A DNA stretch of 64,000 nt from the NCBI GenBank assembly GCA_016124495.1, contig WGNP01000007.1, forward strand, positions 62,001 to 126,000, given 5' to 3'. Every line of letters starts with the position of its first letter. Within the stretch, counting starts at the first letter, position 1. The position numbers were made by a program, and so were the translations under genes. Source of the DNA: Hyphomonas sp. (GTDB taxonomy: Bacteria; Pseudomonadota; Alphaproteobacteria; Caulobacterales; Hyphomonadaceae). Below, piece after piece: positions 50,862-61,180 of the stretch. The notes under the pieces were generated by a model, which saw nothing but the letters and a program-made list of their open reading frames with translations, was not told where the DNA came from and did not search any database.

Positions 50862-53020
50862 CCAAGTTTCCCGATTTCACGCAACTCGCGCTTGAGGCCC
50901 CTGCCGTGAAGGCGGGCAAACCAAAGCTGGGCGGGGCCTGGGAGACGCCGGAAGGCATTGCGGTGAAGACCGCCTACACTGCAGCGGACCGGGCGGGTCT
51001 TGATTTCGTCGATGACTATCCGGGCCTTGCGCCTTTCGGTCGCGGCCCCTACCCCACGATGTACACCAACCAGCCCTGGACCGTTCGTCAGTATGCGGGC
51101 TTTTCGACGGCTGAGGATTCCAACGCCTTCTACCGGCGCAACCTGGCTGCCGGGCAGAAGGGCCTGTCAGTCGCCTTCGATCTCGCCACGCACCGGGGCT
51201 ACGATTCCGATCATGTGCGCGTTTCCGGCGATGTCGGCATGGCAGGCGTGGCGATCGATTCGATCTATGACATGCGCACACTGTTCTCCGGCATTCCGCT
51301 CGACCAGATGTCGGTCTCGATGACGATGAATGGCGCGGTTTTGCCGATTCTGGCGCTTTATATTGCGGCGGCCGAGGAACAGGGCGTGCCGCCGGAGAAG
51401 CTGGCCGGAACCATTCAGAACGACATTCTGAAAGAGTTCATGGTGCGCAACACGTACATCTATCCGCCCAAGCCCAGCATGCGGATCATTTCGGACATCT
51501 TCGCCTACACCTCGCAGAATATGCCGAAGTACAACTCGATCTCGATATCCGGCTACCACATGCAGGAAGCCGGCGCGACGGCCGACCTGGAGCTGGCCTA
51601 TACACTGGCGGACGGCATTGAGTATATCCGCGCCGGCGTGGCAGCAGGGCTGGATGTCGATGCGTTCGCGCCGCGCCTCTCCTTCTTCTGGGCTATCGGC
51701 ATGAACACGTTCATGGAAGTCGCCAAGATGCGCGCTGCGCGCCTGATCTGGGCGAAGCTCGTGAAGGAAAACTTCAATCCGAAGTCTGACAAATCCCTCA
51801 GCCTGCGGACACACTCGCAGACATCCGGATGGAGCCTGACGGCGCAGGACGTCTACAACAACGTGATACGCACCTGCCTGGAGGCCATCGCGGCTGCGGG
51901 CGGGCAGACGCAGAGCCTGCATACCAACAGCTTCGACGAAGCGCTCGCCCTGCCGACAGACTTCTCTGCCCGCATTGCCCGCAACACGCAGATCCTGTTG
52001 CAACAGGAAGCCGGCGCCTGCCAGTCGATAGACCTGTTCGGCGGCAGTTATTATGTCGAGCGCCTGACGCATGACCTGGCCGAAAAGGCTCTGAAGCACA
52101 TTGCCGAAGTCGAGACGATGGGCGGCATGGCGAAGGCTATCGAGCAAGGCTTGCCAAAGCTGCGCATCGAGGAGGCCGCCGCCAATACGCAGGCTCGCAT
52201 TGACAGCGGCACCCAGACCGTGGTCGGCGTCAACAAGTTCCTGCTGGATGAAGACGAAGACGTCCCTGTACTGAAGGTCGACAATGCCGCCGTGCGCCGG
52301 ATGCAGCTGGAAAAGCTGGCGCGCCTCAAGGCTGAGCGCAATCAGGCCGAAGTGACAGCCAGGCTGGACGCGATTGCGGACGCCGCGGCGAGCGGCAAGG
52401 GAAACCTGCTGGAGCTGGCCGTGGCCGCGGCGCGCGCCAAGGCGACCGTGGGCGAGATTTCAGAAGCGGTGGAGCGCAGCCAGGGTCGCCACAGTGCGGT
52501 CATCCGCTCGATCAAGGGCGTGTATGGCGGCGGCGTGAAGGGCAATGACAAAGCTGAGTATGCCAAGGAGCTCGCCGCAGGATACGTGAAAGCGCACGGC
52601 CGCAAGCCGAAAATCTACATCGCCAAGATGGGCCAGGACGGACATGACCGGGGGCAGAAAGTTGTCGCCTCTGCGCTGATGGACCTTGGCTGGGATGTCG
52701 AGATCGGGCCGCTGTTCCAGACGCCGGAGGAAGCGGCAGCCGATGCGCGCAAGGCAGGCGTGGATATCGTCGCAGCCTCATCGTTGGCGGCGGGCCACCT
52801 GACGCTGGTGCCGGAACTGAAACGCGCGCTCGGCAACGAAGGCGCGGCGAATGCGCGGATCATCGTGGGCGGGGTGATCCCGCCGCAGGACTTCGACGCC
52901 TTGCGCTCCGCCGGAGCCGCCGCCATCTTCCCGCCGGGCACCGTCATTGCCGACAGCGCCATTCGCATGCTCGAATTGCTGGACGGCAAGACGGATCGGG
53001 CCCTGTCGGCAGCGCAATAG
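50858..53020 (+). CDS. mutB: Methylmalonyl-CoA mutase large (alpha) subunit
   Basis: 720 residues. The catalytic barrel starts with [30 protein letters not shown] and has [13 protein letters not shown], then [12 protein letters not shown]; the cobalamin-binding domain is [18 protein letters not shown] (D-x-H-x-x-G at about residue 593), with the lower-axial histidine within DGHDRG. The enzyme interconverts (R)-methylmalonyl-CoA and succinyl-CoA with adenosylcobalamin, finishing propionate and branched-chain degradation. The chaperone meaB and the epimerase are not in this window. It overlaps mutA by four bases. Confidence 0.96.
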   Translation: MTKFPDFTQLALEAPAVKAGKPKLGGAWETPEGIAVKTAYTAADRAGLDFVDDYPGLAPFGRGPYPTMYTNQPWTVRQYAGFSTAEDSNAFYRRNLAAGQKGLSVAFDLATHRGYDSDHVRVSGDVGMAGVAIDSIYDMRTLFSGIPLDQMSVSMTMNGAVLPILALYIAAAEEQGVPPEKLAGTIQNDILKEFMVRNTYIYPPKPSMRIISDIFAYTSQNMPKYNSISISGYHMQEAGATADLELAYTLADGIEYIRAGVAAGLDVDAFAPRLSFFWAIGMNTFMEVAKMRAARLIWAKLVKENFNPKSDKSLSLRTHSQTSGWSLTAQDVYNNVIRTCLEAIAAAGGQTQSLHTNSFDEALALPTDFSARIARNTQILLQQEAGACQSIDLFGGSYYVERLTHDLAEKALKHIAEVETMGGMAKAIEQGLPKLRIEEAAANTQARIDSGTQTVVGVNKFLLDEDEDVPVLKVDNAAVRRMQLEKLARLKAERNQAEVTARLDAIADAAASGKGNLLELAVAAARAKATVGEISEAVERSQGRHSAVIRSIKGVYGGGVKGNDKAEYAKELAAGYVKAHGRKPKIYIAKMGQDGHDRGQKVVASALMDLGWDVEIGPLFQTPEEAAADARKAGVDIVAASSLAAGHLTLVPELKRALGNEGAANARIIVGGVIPPQDFDALRSAGAAAIFPPGTVIADSAIRMLELLDGKTDRALSAAQ

Positions 53021-53029
53021 GACGAACGC

Positions 53030-53350
53030 ATGATCATCACCACTACTTCCTCAATCGAAGGCCGCAGGATCGTCGCCTACAAGGGCATTGCCTGCGGCGA
53101 GGTCGTGTTCGGCGCGCACCTTGGGAAAGACATTCTCGCGAGCTTTACCAACCTCGTCGGCGGGCGGTCCGAGTCCTATGAAAGTTCGCTGCGTGAGACG
53201 CGCGACGGGGCGATCAGCGAGATGATGGAAGAGGCGCGCCGACTGGGCGCGAATGCCATCGTGGGCGTGAAGTTCGACTACGGTGTGGTCGGCCAGCAGG
53301 GCTCAATGATGATGGTGGCCGTGTCCGGCACGGCGGTCGTGCTCGAGTGA
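53030..53350 (+). CDS. YbjQ family protein
   Basis: 106 residues, normal for the family. The sequence [14 protein letters not shown]-like opening (here [19 protein letters not shown]), then [29 protein letters not shown], the charged helix [24 protein letters not shown] and the end [13 protein letters not shown] are clear. The fold forms a pentameric ring; a heavy-metal-binding name is in use, but function is unproven. It starts nine bases after mutB and overlaps the metallopeptidase start. Confidence 0.92.
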   Translation: MIITTTSSIEGRRIVAYKGIACGEVVFGAHLGKDILASFTNLVGGRSESYESSLRETRDGAISEMMEEARRLGANAIVGVKFDYGVVGQQGSMMMVAVSGTAVVLE

Positions 53351-53757
53351 GCGCGTTTGCGCTGACAGCGCCGGACGCCGGGGAATTCCTCGCCTGCGCG
53401 GAAAAGTGCTTCGAGGCGCTGCCGGAATTCATGCGCAAGGCCGCCGGTGATGTACGCATCCTGGTTATGGACTATGCCGAGGATGAGATCCTCGATGAGA
53501 TGGAAATCGATGACGCACTGGACCTGACCGGCCTTTATTCAGGCGTGCCGCTGACCCTCGAGAGCGTGACGCAGCCCACCATCGACCGGCCGCTGATCTA
53601 TCTTTATCGCCTGCCCATCCTGTTCGAATGGGCGCAACGCGGCGACACGACAATCGAAGAACTGGTCACCCATGTGTTCATTCACGAGCTTGGCCACCAT
53701 TTCGGCTGGTCGGACGAGGAAATCGACGCCAGGCTGGAAGAAGACGGCGAAGGCTGA
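53347..53757 (+). CDS. Small zincin-like metallopeptidase family protein
   Basis: 136 residues from a GTG that overlaps the YbjQ stop (GTGA). The metal motif HELGHH-F is near residue 114, in [18 protein letters not shown], with the start of the domain reading [23 protein letters not shown]. Such possible zinc peptidases (PF06262 type) are short and have no known substrate. Acidic residues after HExxH supply the third ligand. Probably co-translated with the YbjQ gene. Confidence 0.88.
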   Translation: MSAFALTAPDAGEFLACAEKCFEALPEFMRKAAGDVRILVMDYAEDEILDEMEIDDALDLTGLYSGVPLTLESVTQPTIDRPLIYLYRLPILFEWAQRGDTTIEELVTHVFIHELGHHFGWSDEEIDARLEEDGEG

Positions 53758-53822
53758 TTGCCTGTTTTCAGGCCAGCCAAATTGTGACACGCCTTTGCGC
53801 GGGAAGCCTGAGGGGACGCTTG

Positions 53823-54398
53823 ATGAGACGACAATTCCTGATCGCAGCAGCGCTATTACTCGGGGCGTGTTCGCAGGAAACAGCGACGCCGCCGGCGTCG
53901 GACGCGCCCCTCATCGCGGCTGAGCCGGCAGCTGCCGAACCGGTGAACCAGGTTGCGGAAAAGGCGCCGCCTGAGGATCCGGCAGAGCCCCTCCCGGCAC
54001 CTGCCCAGCCTATTGCCGCAAACCCTGACCCTGCGCCACCGGTTCAGCAACCGGCGGCGGAGCGCGATGCCCGCCTGGTCGGCATATGGGTGAACGAGGA
54101 CATCATCAACAGCGGCGGCGGCGACTTTGCCTCCTACACGACCGTGATGACCTTGGAGCTGTACCCGGACGGCCGCGCTGTTCAGTATACGGAATCCATC
54201 GGCGGCGGCGGAGACTGGTCCTATGATGGCGGCCGGACGATCGATTTCGATGGTCAGTGGCGCGCCGATGGGCAGACCTTTTACGTATATGCGGCGCCGC
54301 TTCCGGATTTCACACCGGCGGCCACCTACAGCTTTTCCGGCGAGTATCTCGTGACCCAGTCCGACATGGGCCGGCTGATCTGGCAGCGCCGGGGATAA
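53823..54398 (+). CDS. Lipoprotein, unknown function
   Basis: 191 residues. Lipobox LGAC at residues 13-16 after a hydrophobic core. A proline/alanine-rich linker (about 20-75) is followed by a compact beta-rich domain: RLVGIWVNEDIINSGGGDF, MTLELYPDGRAVQYTES and WSYDGGRTIDFDGQWRADGQTFYV. The G-x-W...G-R-A pattern is like lipocalin-type or DUF-lipoprotein folds that measure a small ligand, but this is inference. It is 65 bp after the metallopeptidase gene and 30 bp before the amidase. Confidence 0.78.
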   Translation: MRRQFLIAAALLLGACSQETATPPASDAPLIAAEPAAAEPVNQVAEKAPPEDPAEPLPAPAQPIAANPDPAPPVQQPAAERDARLVGIWVNEDIINSGGGDFASYTTVMTLELYPDGRAVQYTESIGGGGDWSYDGGRTIDFDGQWRADGQTFYVYAAPLPDFTPAATYSFSGEYLVTQSDMGRLIWQRRG

Positions 54399-54428
54399 AA
54401 GACAAAGAACGAACGGGGAGGAACTGCA

Positions 54429-55868
54429 ATGACGGAAATGGATGGCCTCGGCCAGGCAAAGCTCGTTCGGGACAAGCAGGTCACCGCTTCTGCACTGCTC
54501 GACGCGGCGGTCAGTCGCGCGCAGAAAGCGCAGGCACGGATCAACTGCTTTGCGGCGCTCTTTCCGGATCTTGCGCGGGAGCAGATTGCCAGGGGCGGAC
54601 TTGAGGGGCCTTATGCGGGCGTGCCTTTTGTCACCAAGGACCTCGCGGTGGGCGTCAAGGGCGCACCGCTGACGGGTGGAAGCCGCGCCTACCGGGATGT
54701 CGTAAGTGCGGATGATACGACGCTGGTGAAGCGCTACCGCCAGGCGGGGCTGGTCTTCTTCGGCTCGACCACCACGCCGGAATTCGGGCTGACCCTGACA
54801 ACCGAATCCACCCTCTACGGACAGACGCGCAATCCCTGGGATCTCACCCGCATAGCCGGCGGCTCGTCCGGCGGCGCAGCGGCGGCTGTAGCAGCCGGTG
54901 TGTTGCCGGTCGCGCAGGCCAGCGATGGCGGCGGATCAATCCGCATTCCGGCCGCGTGTTGCGGCGTGTTCGGACTGAAGCCGTCGCGCGGGCGCATGCC
55001 GATGGGGCCATCGCGCACCGAAGGCTGGAATGGTCTTTCCACGGTGCATGTCGTCAGCCGCACGGTACGTGACAGTGCGGCATTGCTGGACCTGACGCAG
55101 GGCGCCGAAACCGGCAGCCGCTATATCGCCACGCCGCCTGCGCGGCCTTACCTCTCCGAACTGGACCGCGACCCGAAGCGGCTTCGTATTGCCCTCTGGC
55201 GCACCGCTCCGAATGGCACGAAGCCGGATGCAGACGCCACTGCCGGACTGGAAGCGACTGCGAAGCTGCTCGAAAGCCTGGGACATGTTGTCGTTGAAGC
55301 CGGGCCTATGCTGAATGGCGAGGCGCTCGGCAAGGCGGGCCTGTTCACGATTTCTGCAAACATTGCCGCGCAGCTGGATGAATATGGCGCCGCGCGGGGC
55401 CGTCAGGTCACGGATGATGAGATCGAACCTGTGACGGCGGGCATGGTGCGCCTCGGCCGGACCGTGCCGATGGTGGAGCTGGCGAAGGCCAACAATGTGT
55501 TCATCACCGCTGCGATCCAGTACGAACACTTCCTCGATGCGGGCGGGTTTGACCTGACCCTCTCGCCCACCCTGCACCGTGCGCCAGACCTTCTGGGCAC
55601 GATGGCGCTGACAGCGGATACCCAGAAGATGGGCGAAGCGGTCGCGGGATTTGCGCCGCATTGCGCCGTGTTCAACCATACGGGGGCGCCGGCGATGTCT
55701 GTTCCGCTTCACTGGACTGCGCCGACAGCGACCGCACCTGCCGGCCTGCCGATCGGCATGATGTTCGGCGCGCGGTATGGTCAGGAAGGCTTGTTGCTGG
55801 CCCTCGCGGGACAGCTCGAGCGCGCGGCGCCCTGGGCCCATCGCAAACCGCCGGAGTGGGTGGGATGA
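54429..55868 (+). CDS. Amidase signature family hydrolase
   Basis: 479 residues. The Ser-cisSer-Lys triad is visible: K70 in VPFVTKDLA, the GGSSGG serines at 146-147 and nucleophile S170 in [25 protein letters not shown], which is the full amidase signature. The family hydrolyses amides ranging from short aliphatic to aryl or cyclic substrates, so the actual substrate is unknown; no GatB or GatC partner is near, so not the tRNA amidotransferase. It overlaps the GFA gene by four bases (ATGA). Confidence 0.92.
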   Translation: MTEMDGLGQAKLVRDKQVTASALLDAAVSRAQKAQARINCFAALFPDLAREQIARGGLEGPYAGVPFVTKDLAVGVKGAPLTGGSRAYRDVVSADDTTLVKRYRQAGLVFFGSTTTPEFGLTLTTESTLYGQTRNPWDLTRIAGGSSGGAAAAVAAGVLPVAQASDGGGSIRIPAACCGVFGLKPSRGRMPMGPSRTEGWNGLSTVHVVSRTVRDSAALLDLTQGAETGSRYIATPPARPYLSELDRDPKRLRIALWRTAPNGTKPDADATAGLEATAKLLESLGHVVVEAGPMLNGEALGKAGLFTISANIAAQLDEYGAARGRQVTDDEIEPVTAGMVRLGRTVPMVELAKANNVFITAAIQYEHFLDAGGFDLTLSPTLHRAPDLLGTMALTADTQKMGEAVAGFAPHCAVFNHTGAPAMSVPLHWTAPTATAPAGLPIGMMFGARYGQEGLLLALAGQLERAAPWAHRKPPEWVG

Positions 55869-56266
55869 GCGAGCACGCGCGCAGCTGGCATGACGGCGGC
55901 TGCCATTGCGGCGCCGTGCGGTTCTCGGCCGAACTGCCAGATGCGTTCGAGGTCGAGGATTGCAATTGCTCGATGTGCGCGATGAGCGGTAACATCCACG
56001 TGATCTTGCCGCCGGGCCGGTTCCGGCTTGTTCAGGGAGCGGACAATCTGGCGGAGTACAGGTTCAACACGCGCCGTGCACGACACCTGTTCTGCAAGAC
56101 CTGCGGTATCAAGAGCTTCTACATCCCGCGATCAAATCCGGACGGCTTTGCCGTCACCTGGCGCTGCCTCGATGACTGGGATCAGCTGGACGTGACTGTC
56201 ACGCCCTTCGACGGCCAGAACTGGGAAGCGAATGCCGGGCGGCTGGCCCACAAGTCAAAGGACTAG
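55865..56266 (+). CDS. GFA-family (glutathione-dependent formaldehyde-activating-like) protein
   Basis: 133 residues. Zinc cysteines are placed as in the family: GGCHCGAVRF near residue 12, NCSMCAMSG near 38 and FCKTCGIKSFY near 77. In the family one zinc is catalytic and one is structural; members bind glutathione or act on unknown aldehyde adducts. No formaldehyde dehydrogenase lies next to it, so the exact job is open. It overlaps the amidase stop as ATGA. Its stop shares CTAG with the stop of the convergent gene. Confidence 0.9.
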   Translation: MSEHARSWHDGGCHCGAVRFSAELPDAFEVEDCNCSMCAMSGNIHVILPPGRFRLVQGADNLAEYRFNTRRARHLFCKTCGIKSFYIPRSNPDGFAVTWRCLDDWDQLDVTVTPFDGQNWEANAGRLAHKSKD

Positions 56267-56790
56267 GGCGCGCTTTCGTCCGGATTGCCTTCAAGGCGCT
56301 CCTGCCGGCGCTCGCGCAGCCGTTCGAGGCGTTCACCGGCCTTGCCACGCTTCTCCATGTTGCCGGCCATGATCCTGGCGACCAGCGCCCGCTGGTTCGG
56401 ATTAAGCTCGTCCAGTCCGTCGAATATCCGGTCCGCCACCGTATCGCGCGCAATACGGTCAGCCTCACGCAGCGTTGAAAGGGCCGCGCGGGCGGCCGCT
56501 TCATCGTAAGGCTCAGCCCGAAGCGCATCGGCGAGCCTGCGCTCAGCGGCACGGCGTGCCCTGAGCGCTTCGCGGCCTGCGTCGAAGCTCGCCCGCATCA
56601 GCTGTCGCACACCCTCGCGGTCCTGCTGGCTCAGTTCGAACCCGGGCCGCTCGCCCGGTCCGCCCCTGTCCCAACCCGGCCGCGGAGGCGTGTTCAGAAA
56701 AATCCCGGCAAGCAGACCGATCAGCACCAGATTGCCGAGTACGGACAATGTCAGCCAGAATGGAAAGCGCCGGACCTGTGGATCGCTCAT
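56263..56790 (-). CDS. Periplasmic sensor-like protein (CpxP/CnrX-like, membrane-anchored)
   Basis: 175 residues. Membrane anchor about 12-33, then a periplasmic domain made of long charged helices (RQLMRASFDAGREALRARRAAERR through EAAARAALSTLREADRIARDTV and LNPNQRALVARIMAGNMEKRGK). This matches heavy-metal resistance sensors such as CnrX/periplasmic heavy metal sensor and CpxP-type proteins. It is the third gene after an ECF sigma and a membrane protein, with ATGA overlaps. Which signal it reads is unknown. Confidence 0.78.
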   Translation of the reverse strand: MSDPQVRRFPFWLTLSVLGNLVLIGLLAGIFLNTPPRPGWDRGGPGERPGFELSQQDREGVRQLMRASFDAGREALRARRAAERRLADALRAEPYDEAAARAALSTLREADRIARDTVADRIFDGLDELNPNQRALVARIMAGNMEKRGKAGERLERLRERRQERLEGNPDESAP

Positions 56791-57221
56791 TCGCTTAGCA
56801 CCTCTGTGAAGGCCGCCGGATCATAGCCGAGCGCGTGTTCGAGGACGGATTCAACTTCAGACGTGTCACTCGAGGCGCTGGCGGCCGGCGCGACCATGAC
56901 CCCCATGAACAGGCCGGCAGCGAGCGCCGCAAGGCCGCTGGCCGGCGCCCAGGGGAAAAACTTTGGCACGCGGAAGCCGCCCGTGGCAGGCCGGGCTTTC
57001 GGCGCCGATGCAATCAGCGCTTCAGTCAGTGCCGCAGAGGGGAGGATTTCGGGCAGCCGTGCCAGGGCGGCGTCCAGCGCGCGCACTTCGGCGATGACCG
57101 CCGCAAAGCGTGCCGGTTGCGCCGCAAGCATAGCCCTTGCAGCGGCCCGTTCGGCTTCCGGGAAGGCTGACGGGTCAGCGCCCCAGGCTTCGATGAGTTC
57201 AATCAGACGGTCTTCGGTCAT
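56787..57221 (-). CDS. Single-helix membrane protein, probable anti-sigma factor
   Basis: 144 residues. A cytoplasmic N-terminal helical domain (about 1-88) begins TEDRLIELIEAWGADPSAFPEAER, then a membrane helix near 92-114 and a short acidic periplasmic tail (SDTSEVESVLEHALGYDPAAF). No zinc-binding H-C-C motif. Placed between an ECF sigma and a periplasmic sensor with four-base overlaps, it is the obvious anti-sigma candidate, in the CnrY-like position (inference). Confidence 0.75.
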   Translation of the reverse strand: MTEDRLIELIEAWGADPSAFPEAERAAARAMLAAQPARFAAVIAEVRALDAALARLPEILPSAALTEALIASAPKARPATGGFRVPKFFPWAPASGLAALAAGLFMGVMVAPAASASSDTSEVESVLEHALGYDPAAFTEVLSE

Positions 57222-57763
57222 AAGCTGGTTCTCCCTTCCAGCAATTGTGCGCGCAAGGTCCGCCGCGCGCGGGCAAGAAGGCTTTCGAGCGCTTCGACGC
57301 TGATCTCCAGAATCTCAGCCGCCTCAGCCTGTGAGTGTCCCTGCAAAGCACAAAGCGTCAAGGCGGCGCTCTGGCGCTCCGGCAAGGCGCCGATGGCGCC
57401 TTCGATGGCGCTCACACGCTGCGCCTGGTCGAGCGCATCGTGCGGGGCAAGACCGGTGTCGGCCTGGTCCGGCAACTCGCCCGGCAGCGATTCCTTGCGC
57501 TTGCGCAGCCGGTCGTAGCAGAGGTTCAGCGCGACCCGGTAGAGCCAGGTCGAGAACTTCGCGCGCGGCTCCCAGCCAGGCAGCGCCTTCCAGGCGCGAA
57601 GGAAGGTTTCCTGTGTCACGTCTTCCGCCTCTGCGCGGTCGGCCAGCATCCGGGTCGCCAGACTGAGAACGCCGGGGCTGTAGCGGTTGACAAGCGCACG
57701 TACCGCGGCCGGATCGCCCGCTGCGGCACGTGTGATCTGGTCAAGGTCAGACGTAAAAGCCAT
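57218..57763 (-). CDS. ECF-type RNA polymerase sigma factor
   Basis: 181 residues. Region 2 (AVRALVNRYSPGVLSLATRMLADRAEAEDVTQETFLRAWKAL then AKFSTWLYRVALNLCYDRLRKRK) and region 4 (AIGALPERQSAALTLCALQGHSQAEAAEILEISVEALESLLARARRTL) are complete. This is close to the RpoE/SigJ-like ECF type. It is first in the operon with the anti-sigma-like and sensor genes, both translationally coupled. The upstream gene is a separate EF-hand protein with about 97 bp between. Confidence 0.93.
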   Translation of the reverse strand: MAFTSDLDQITRAAAGDPAAVRALVNRYSPGVLSLATRMLADRAEAEDVTQETFLRAWKALPGWEPRAKFSTWLYRVALNLCYDRLRKRKESLPGELPDQADTGLAPHDALDQAQRVSAIEGAIGALPERQSAALTLCALQGHSQAEAAEILEISVEALESLLARARRTLRAQLLEGRTSL

Positions 57764-57860
57764 GCAGTAGCGTCTAGCCGGTTACGGACCGGATGCCTCA
57801 GAAACAAATGCAGGGGGCGCGCAAATGTCTCTGCCTGGCTCCGGCCCGGCGCGGTTGTGC

Positions 57861-58442
57861 TTATTGCCCGGCCGGCTTGTCCCGCCATTTGCCGCGGCGC
57901 TCCTTCATCCTGGCCCTGGCCGCCTCCTGCTCGGCGGCCGTGATGTTGCCATCCGCGTCCGTATCCAGCCGGGTGAAGTGTTCCAGGCGATGGGCTGTGT
58001 ATTCAACCTTGCTCCAGCGGCCGTCACTGTTGGTATCAAATGCGGCGAAGCGTTCTGCGGCTTTGGTTTGCATTTTCGCCTTGCGCTCTTCCTTCCTGGC
58101 CTTCCAGGCTTCCGCCCTGGCCGGATCGGCATCGGCCGCCGGCTCACGCGCAGGCCTGCCTTCGCGCTTCCCGGCCCATTCTGCTTTCATTTCGGCGCGG
58201 TGGGCTTCGTGGCCGGCTTTCAGTTCGGCCTGCGTCAGGAAATCGTCTGCATTGGTGTCAATCCTGCCAAAGAGTTCGGCGTAGGAGGCTTCCGCTTCGG
58301 CGCGGGAAACGGCGCCGTCACCGTTGGCATCGAGCATCTCCAGATGCTTTCCGCCGCCCTTGTGACCGCCGGCTTGCGCGACCAGCGGGACGGCCAGCGC
58401 GAGTGCCAGCGCCGAGGCCGCAGCGAAGGTAAATTTCTTCAT
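57861..58442 (-). CDS. Secreted protein with four EF-hand loops
   Basis: 193 residues. Signal peptide 1-25 (VPLVAQAGG). Four 12-residue EF-hand-type loops are visible: DANGDGAVSRAE, DTNADDFLTQAE, DTNSDGRWSKVE and DTDADGNITAAE, each with acidic residues at the calcium-ligand places; a K/R/A-rich segment separates the first pair from the second. Such EF-hand proteins bind calcium in the periplasm. It lies just before the ECF operon, so a metal-related role for the locus is conceivable (inference). Confidence 0.87.
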   Translation of the reverse strand: MKKFTFAAASALALALAVPLVAQAGGHKGGGKHLEMLDANGDGAVSRAEAEASYAELFGRIDTNADDFLTQAELKAGHEAHRAEMKAEWAGKREGRPAREPAADADPARAEAWKARKEERKAKMQTKAAERFAAFDTNSDGRWSKVEYTAHRLEHFTRLDTDADGNITAAEQEAARARMKERRGKWRDKPAGQ

Positions 58443-58486
58443 GGGTAACTCCTTGTTGCTTCCAGCAGTGATGAAACGAGGTGACC

Positions 58487-61180
58487 TCAGGAATCCGTCG
58501 CCGGCAGCCGCAGTTTTTCTCCCGCGAGCTGGTGAACGCGGGCCTTTACCCCGGACAGGCGCTCTTCAAGGCCCTCAAAGTCCTCTTCGCCCGCTGCCCG
58601 GCAGAGGCGGGCTTTCAGGCCTTCCGGCATCTCCTCTTCGACCGGATCACTGCCGATGGCGAGCCGCTGCAGCTGCTGCATCGCGGAAAGCAGGTTCAGC
58701 GCGGCGCGCAGGAAACACCAGTCTTCGCTGTCTTCACCGTCCGCGTCCGCAAGACCGGACAGCGCCATGCCGGTGTTCGGCCGCACAAGGTCCGGCCGGG
58801 CGCGGAGCAGCATTTCCTGCTGCGCCATGAACTCGATATCAATCAGCCCGCCTTCAGCCGTCTTGAAGTCCCATAGTCCGTGCCCGGCCTTTTCGCGGTA
58901 GAGCGTCTGGCGCATGTCGGACACATCCACCGGGATCTGCCTGCGCCGGGCACTTCGCGCACGGGCGCAGATGGCATCCGCTGCGATCTGGTTCACCGCC
59001 TGCCCCAATGAGCTGTCACCGCAGATGAACCGCAGGCGGGTCAACGCCATATGCTCCCAGGTCCAGGCCTCTTCGTTCTGGTAATGGCGAAAGGCATCAA
59101 GACGCACCGCAACGGGCCCCGCGCGGCCGGAGGGACGCAGCCGCATGTCGACTTCGTACAGCTCCCCTTCCGCCGTTGGGGCCGTGAGCCCGGTGATCAG
59201 GCGCTGTGTCAGCCGCGTGAACCAGTTCTGCGCATTGTCCGACCCGGAATCGTAGATCACGATCAGGTCCAGGTCGGAGCCGGCGGTCATCTCCTCACCG
59301 CCAAGCTTGCCCATACCGAAGACCGCCCAGCGGCCGGGCACGTCGCCATAACGGCGGGTCGTCTCCTGTTCACCAACGGCGGCCATGTACCGGATTGTAT
59401 CGTCGGCGAGGCGCGTCCAGACCTGCGCCGCTTCGTCCGGAGCAATCAGCCCGTGCAGCAGGCGGTGCCCCGTCAGGAAGCTCTGCTCGCGGTGATACCG
59501 GCGCCAGTTGTCCAGCGCCGCATCGAAGGTGAACGCCTCGGAGACATCGGGCGCCTTCGGGACGGCGTTCGAGACGAGCGCCTCCAGCAGGTCGGGACGC
59601 CGGGCGAGGATGCGCGCAAGGCGCGGCGCGAGCGCGAGTGTTGCGACGAGATCGGACAGGAGGTCCGGTCGCGCGAGCAGCATCGATAGCGTCTGTACAC
59701 CCGACGAGAGGCCTTCGAAGAAACGCGAGTACCAGAGGAAAGCCTGGTCCGGTTCGCCCGTCTCGCCCATCGCCTGCAGCATCCCTGGGAGAATGGCGGT
59801 GAGCAATTCTCGTCCGCGCGGCGTGCGGGTCGCAGGAACACCTCCCCGGTGCCAGTTGCGGATTGTGTCGATCGCCGAGGACGGATTGGAGAAACCGAGG
59901 CCCGACAAGGTTTTTACCGTGTCCGGATCATCATCCACGCCCGTGAATACGAGGTTACCGAGGCTGTGCGTCTCGGCGGCCCGGTCTTCTTTTGCAAACA
60001 GGGCATCATAAGCTGCCTGCACCTGCCGGCGTGTGTCCAGCAGGTCCCGGTCAAATTCTGACAGGGCGCCGTAGCCGCAAAGGTAAGCAAGGCTTTCGCG
60101 CTCTGCGTCGCCCGCCGGGACGGTGTGGGTCTGCTCGTCCTGACGCATCTGGATGCGGTGTTCGACATTGCGCAGCGCCCTGTATGCCGCCGTCAGCGTT
60201 GCCGCAGTGGGCGCGGAGACGACACCGGCATCCTTCAGCGCGGCAAGCGCGCCGAGTGTGGTGTTGTCACGCAGGGCGATGTCTCGCCCGCCAAGGATGA
60301 GTTGCTGCGTCTGGACGAAGAACTCGATCTCGCGGATGCCGCCCGGCGCGAGCTTCACATCCGGCGAGCGCACATCGAAATCACTGGCGCCGACCTTCGT
60401 GTTGATCATCCGCTTGATCGCCTGGATGTCGCCGATCGCCCAATAGTCGAGATTGCGGCGCCAGATGTAGGGCTCCATCCGGGCAAGGAACTTTGCGGCC
60501 GCGGCGCGATCACCGGCAGCCGGCCTGCCCTTGATCCACACCATCCGCTCCCAGTTCTGGCCGACGCTCTCATAATAGAGTTCCGCCATTTCGGTGGAAA
60601 CAGCGACCGGCGTTGAGCCTGGGTCGGGGCGCAGTCGCAGATCGGTGCGGAACACGTATCCGCCCGCCGTGATCTCATCCATGATCTTTACGACATCACG
60701 TACGACACGCTGCGCTGCTTCGCCGGGGTCGCGGCCGCCGCCGTCAAACCGGCCCCGTTCATAGAAGGCGGCAATGTCGATATCGCTCGAATAGTTGAGC
60801 TCGAACGCGCCCATCTTGCCGAGCGCGATGGCGAACAGGCCGTCGCCCTTGAGCCCCCGGCCGGCGAGGGCAACCCGGAAGGCCGCCTCCAGGCAATCTA
60901 CGGCAAACCCGGTCAGGCAGTGCGTGACGTCCATGACGCCTCGCCGGTCCGACAGGTCATCGCCCGCGAGTGCAAGGTGCACGGATAGTTTGGCCGCCCG
61001 AAGCGCCGCCATAGCCTCGGCAATCGGGGTCTCAGCCGGGAGCTTTCGAACCGCGGACTGAGCCGCCTGAAAGTCGGCCGGAATTGCCCGTTCGCGCAAA
61101 CGGCGGAGATACGGCGCGTGCGGCTCAGCGGCCGCGAGGGCCGCTTCAGGCTCAGAGGCGATGGGTCGGATGTCGAGCAT
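58487..61180 (-). CDS. glnE: Bifunctional glutamine synthetase adenylyltransferase/adenylyl-removing enzyme
   Basis: 897 residues, near the family size of 900-950. GlnE adds or removes AMP on glutamine synthetase subunits according to nitrogen state through PII. Two nucleotidyltransferase domains with the G-x(8)-D-x-D type motifs are visible: ALGKMGAFELNYSSDIDIAAF (N-terminal, de-adenylylating) and FGMGKLGGEEMTAGSDLDLIVIYD (C-terminal, adenylylating), each followed by helical regions. It is divergent from ccmH with about 108 bp between starts. No glnB or glnA nearby. Confidence 0.95.
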   Translation of the reverse strand: MLDIRPIASEPEAALAAAEPHAPYLRRLRERAIPADFQAAQSAVRKLPAETPIAEAMAALRAAKLSVHLALAGDDLSDRRGVMDVTHCLTGFAVDCLEAAFRVALAGRGLKGDGLFAIALGKMGAFELNYSSDIDIAAFYERGRFDGGGRDPGEAAQRVVRDVVKIMDEITAGGYVFRTDLRLRPDPGSTPVAVSTEMAELYYESVGQNWERMVWIKGRPAAGDRAAAAKFLARMEPYIWRRNLDYWAIGDIQAIKRMINTKVGASDFDVRSPDVKLAPGGIREIEFFVQTQQLILGGRDIALRDNTTLGALAALKDAGVVSAPTAATLTAAYRALRNVEHRIQMRQDEQTHTVPAGDAERESLAYLCGYGALSEFDRDLLDTRRQVQAAYDALFAKEDRAAETHSLGNLVFTGVDDDPDTVKTLSGLGFSNPSSAIDTIRNWHRGGVPATRTPRGRELLTAILPGMLQAMGETGEPDQAFLWYSRFFEGLSSGVQTLSMLLARPDLLSDLVATLALAPRLARILARRPDLLEALVSNAVPKAPDVSEAFTFDAALDNWRRYHREQSFLTGHRLLHGLIAPDEAAQVWTRLADDTIRYMAAVGEQETTRRYGDVPGRWAVFGMGKLGGEEMTAGSDLDLIVIYDSGSDNAQNWFTRLTQRLITGLTAPTAEGELYEVDMRLRPSGRAGPVAVRLDAFRHYQNEEAWTWEHMALTRLRFICGDSSLGQAVNQIAADAICARARSARRRQIPVDVSDMRQTLYREKAGHGLWDFKTAEGGLIDIEFMAQQEMLLRARPDLVRPNTGMALSGLADADGEDSEDWCFLRAALNLLSAMQQLQRLAIGSDPVEEEMPEGLKARLCRAAGEEDFEGLEERLSGVKARVHQLAGEKLRLPATDS

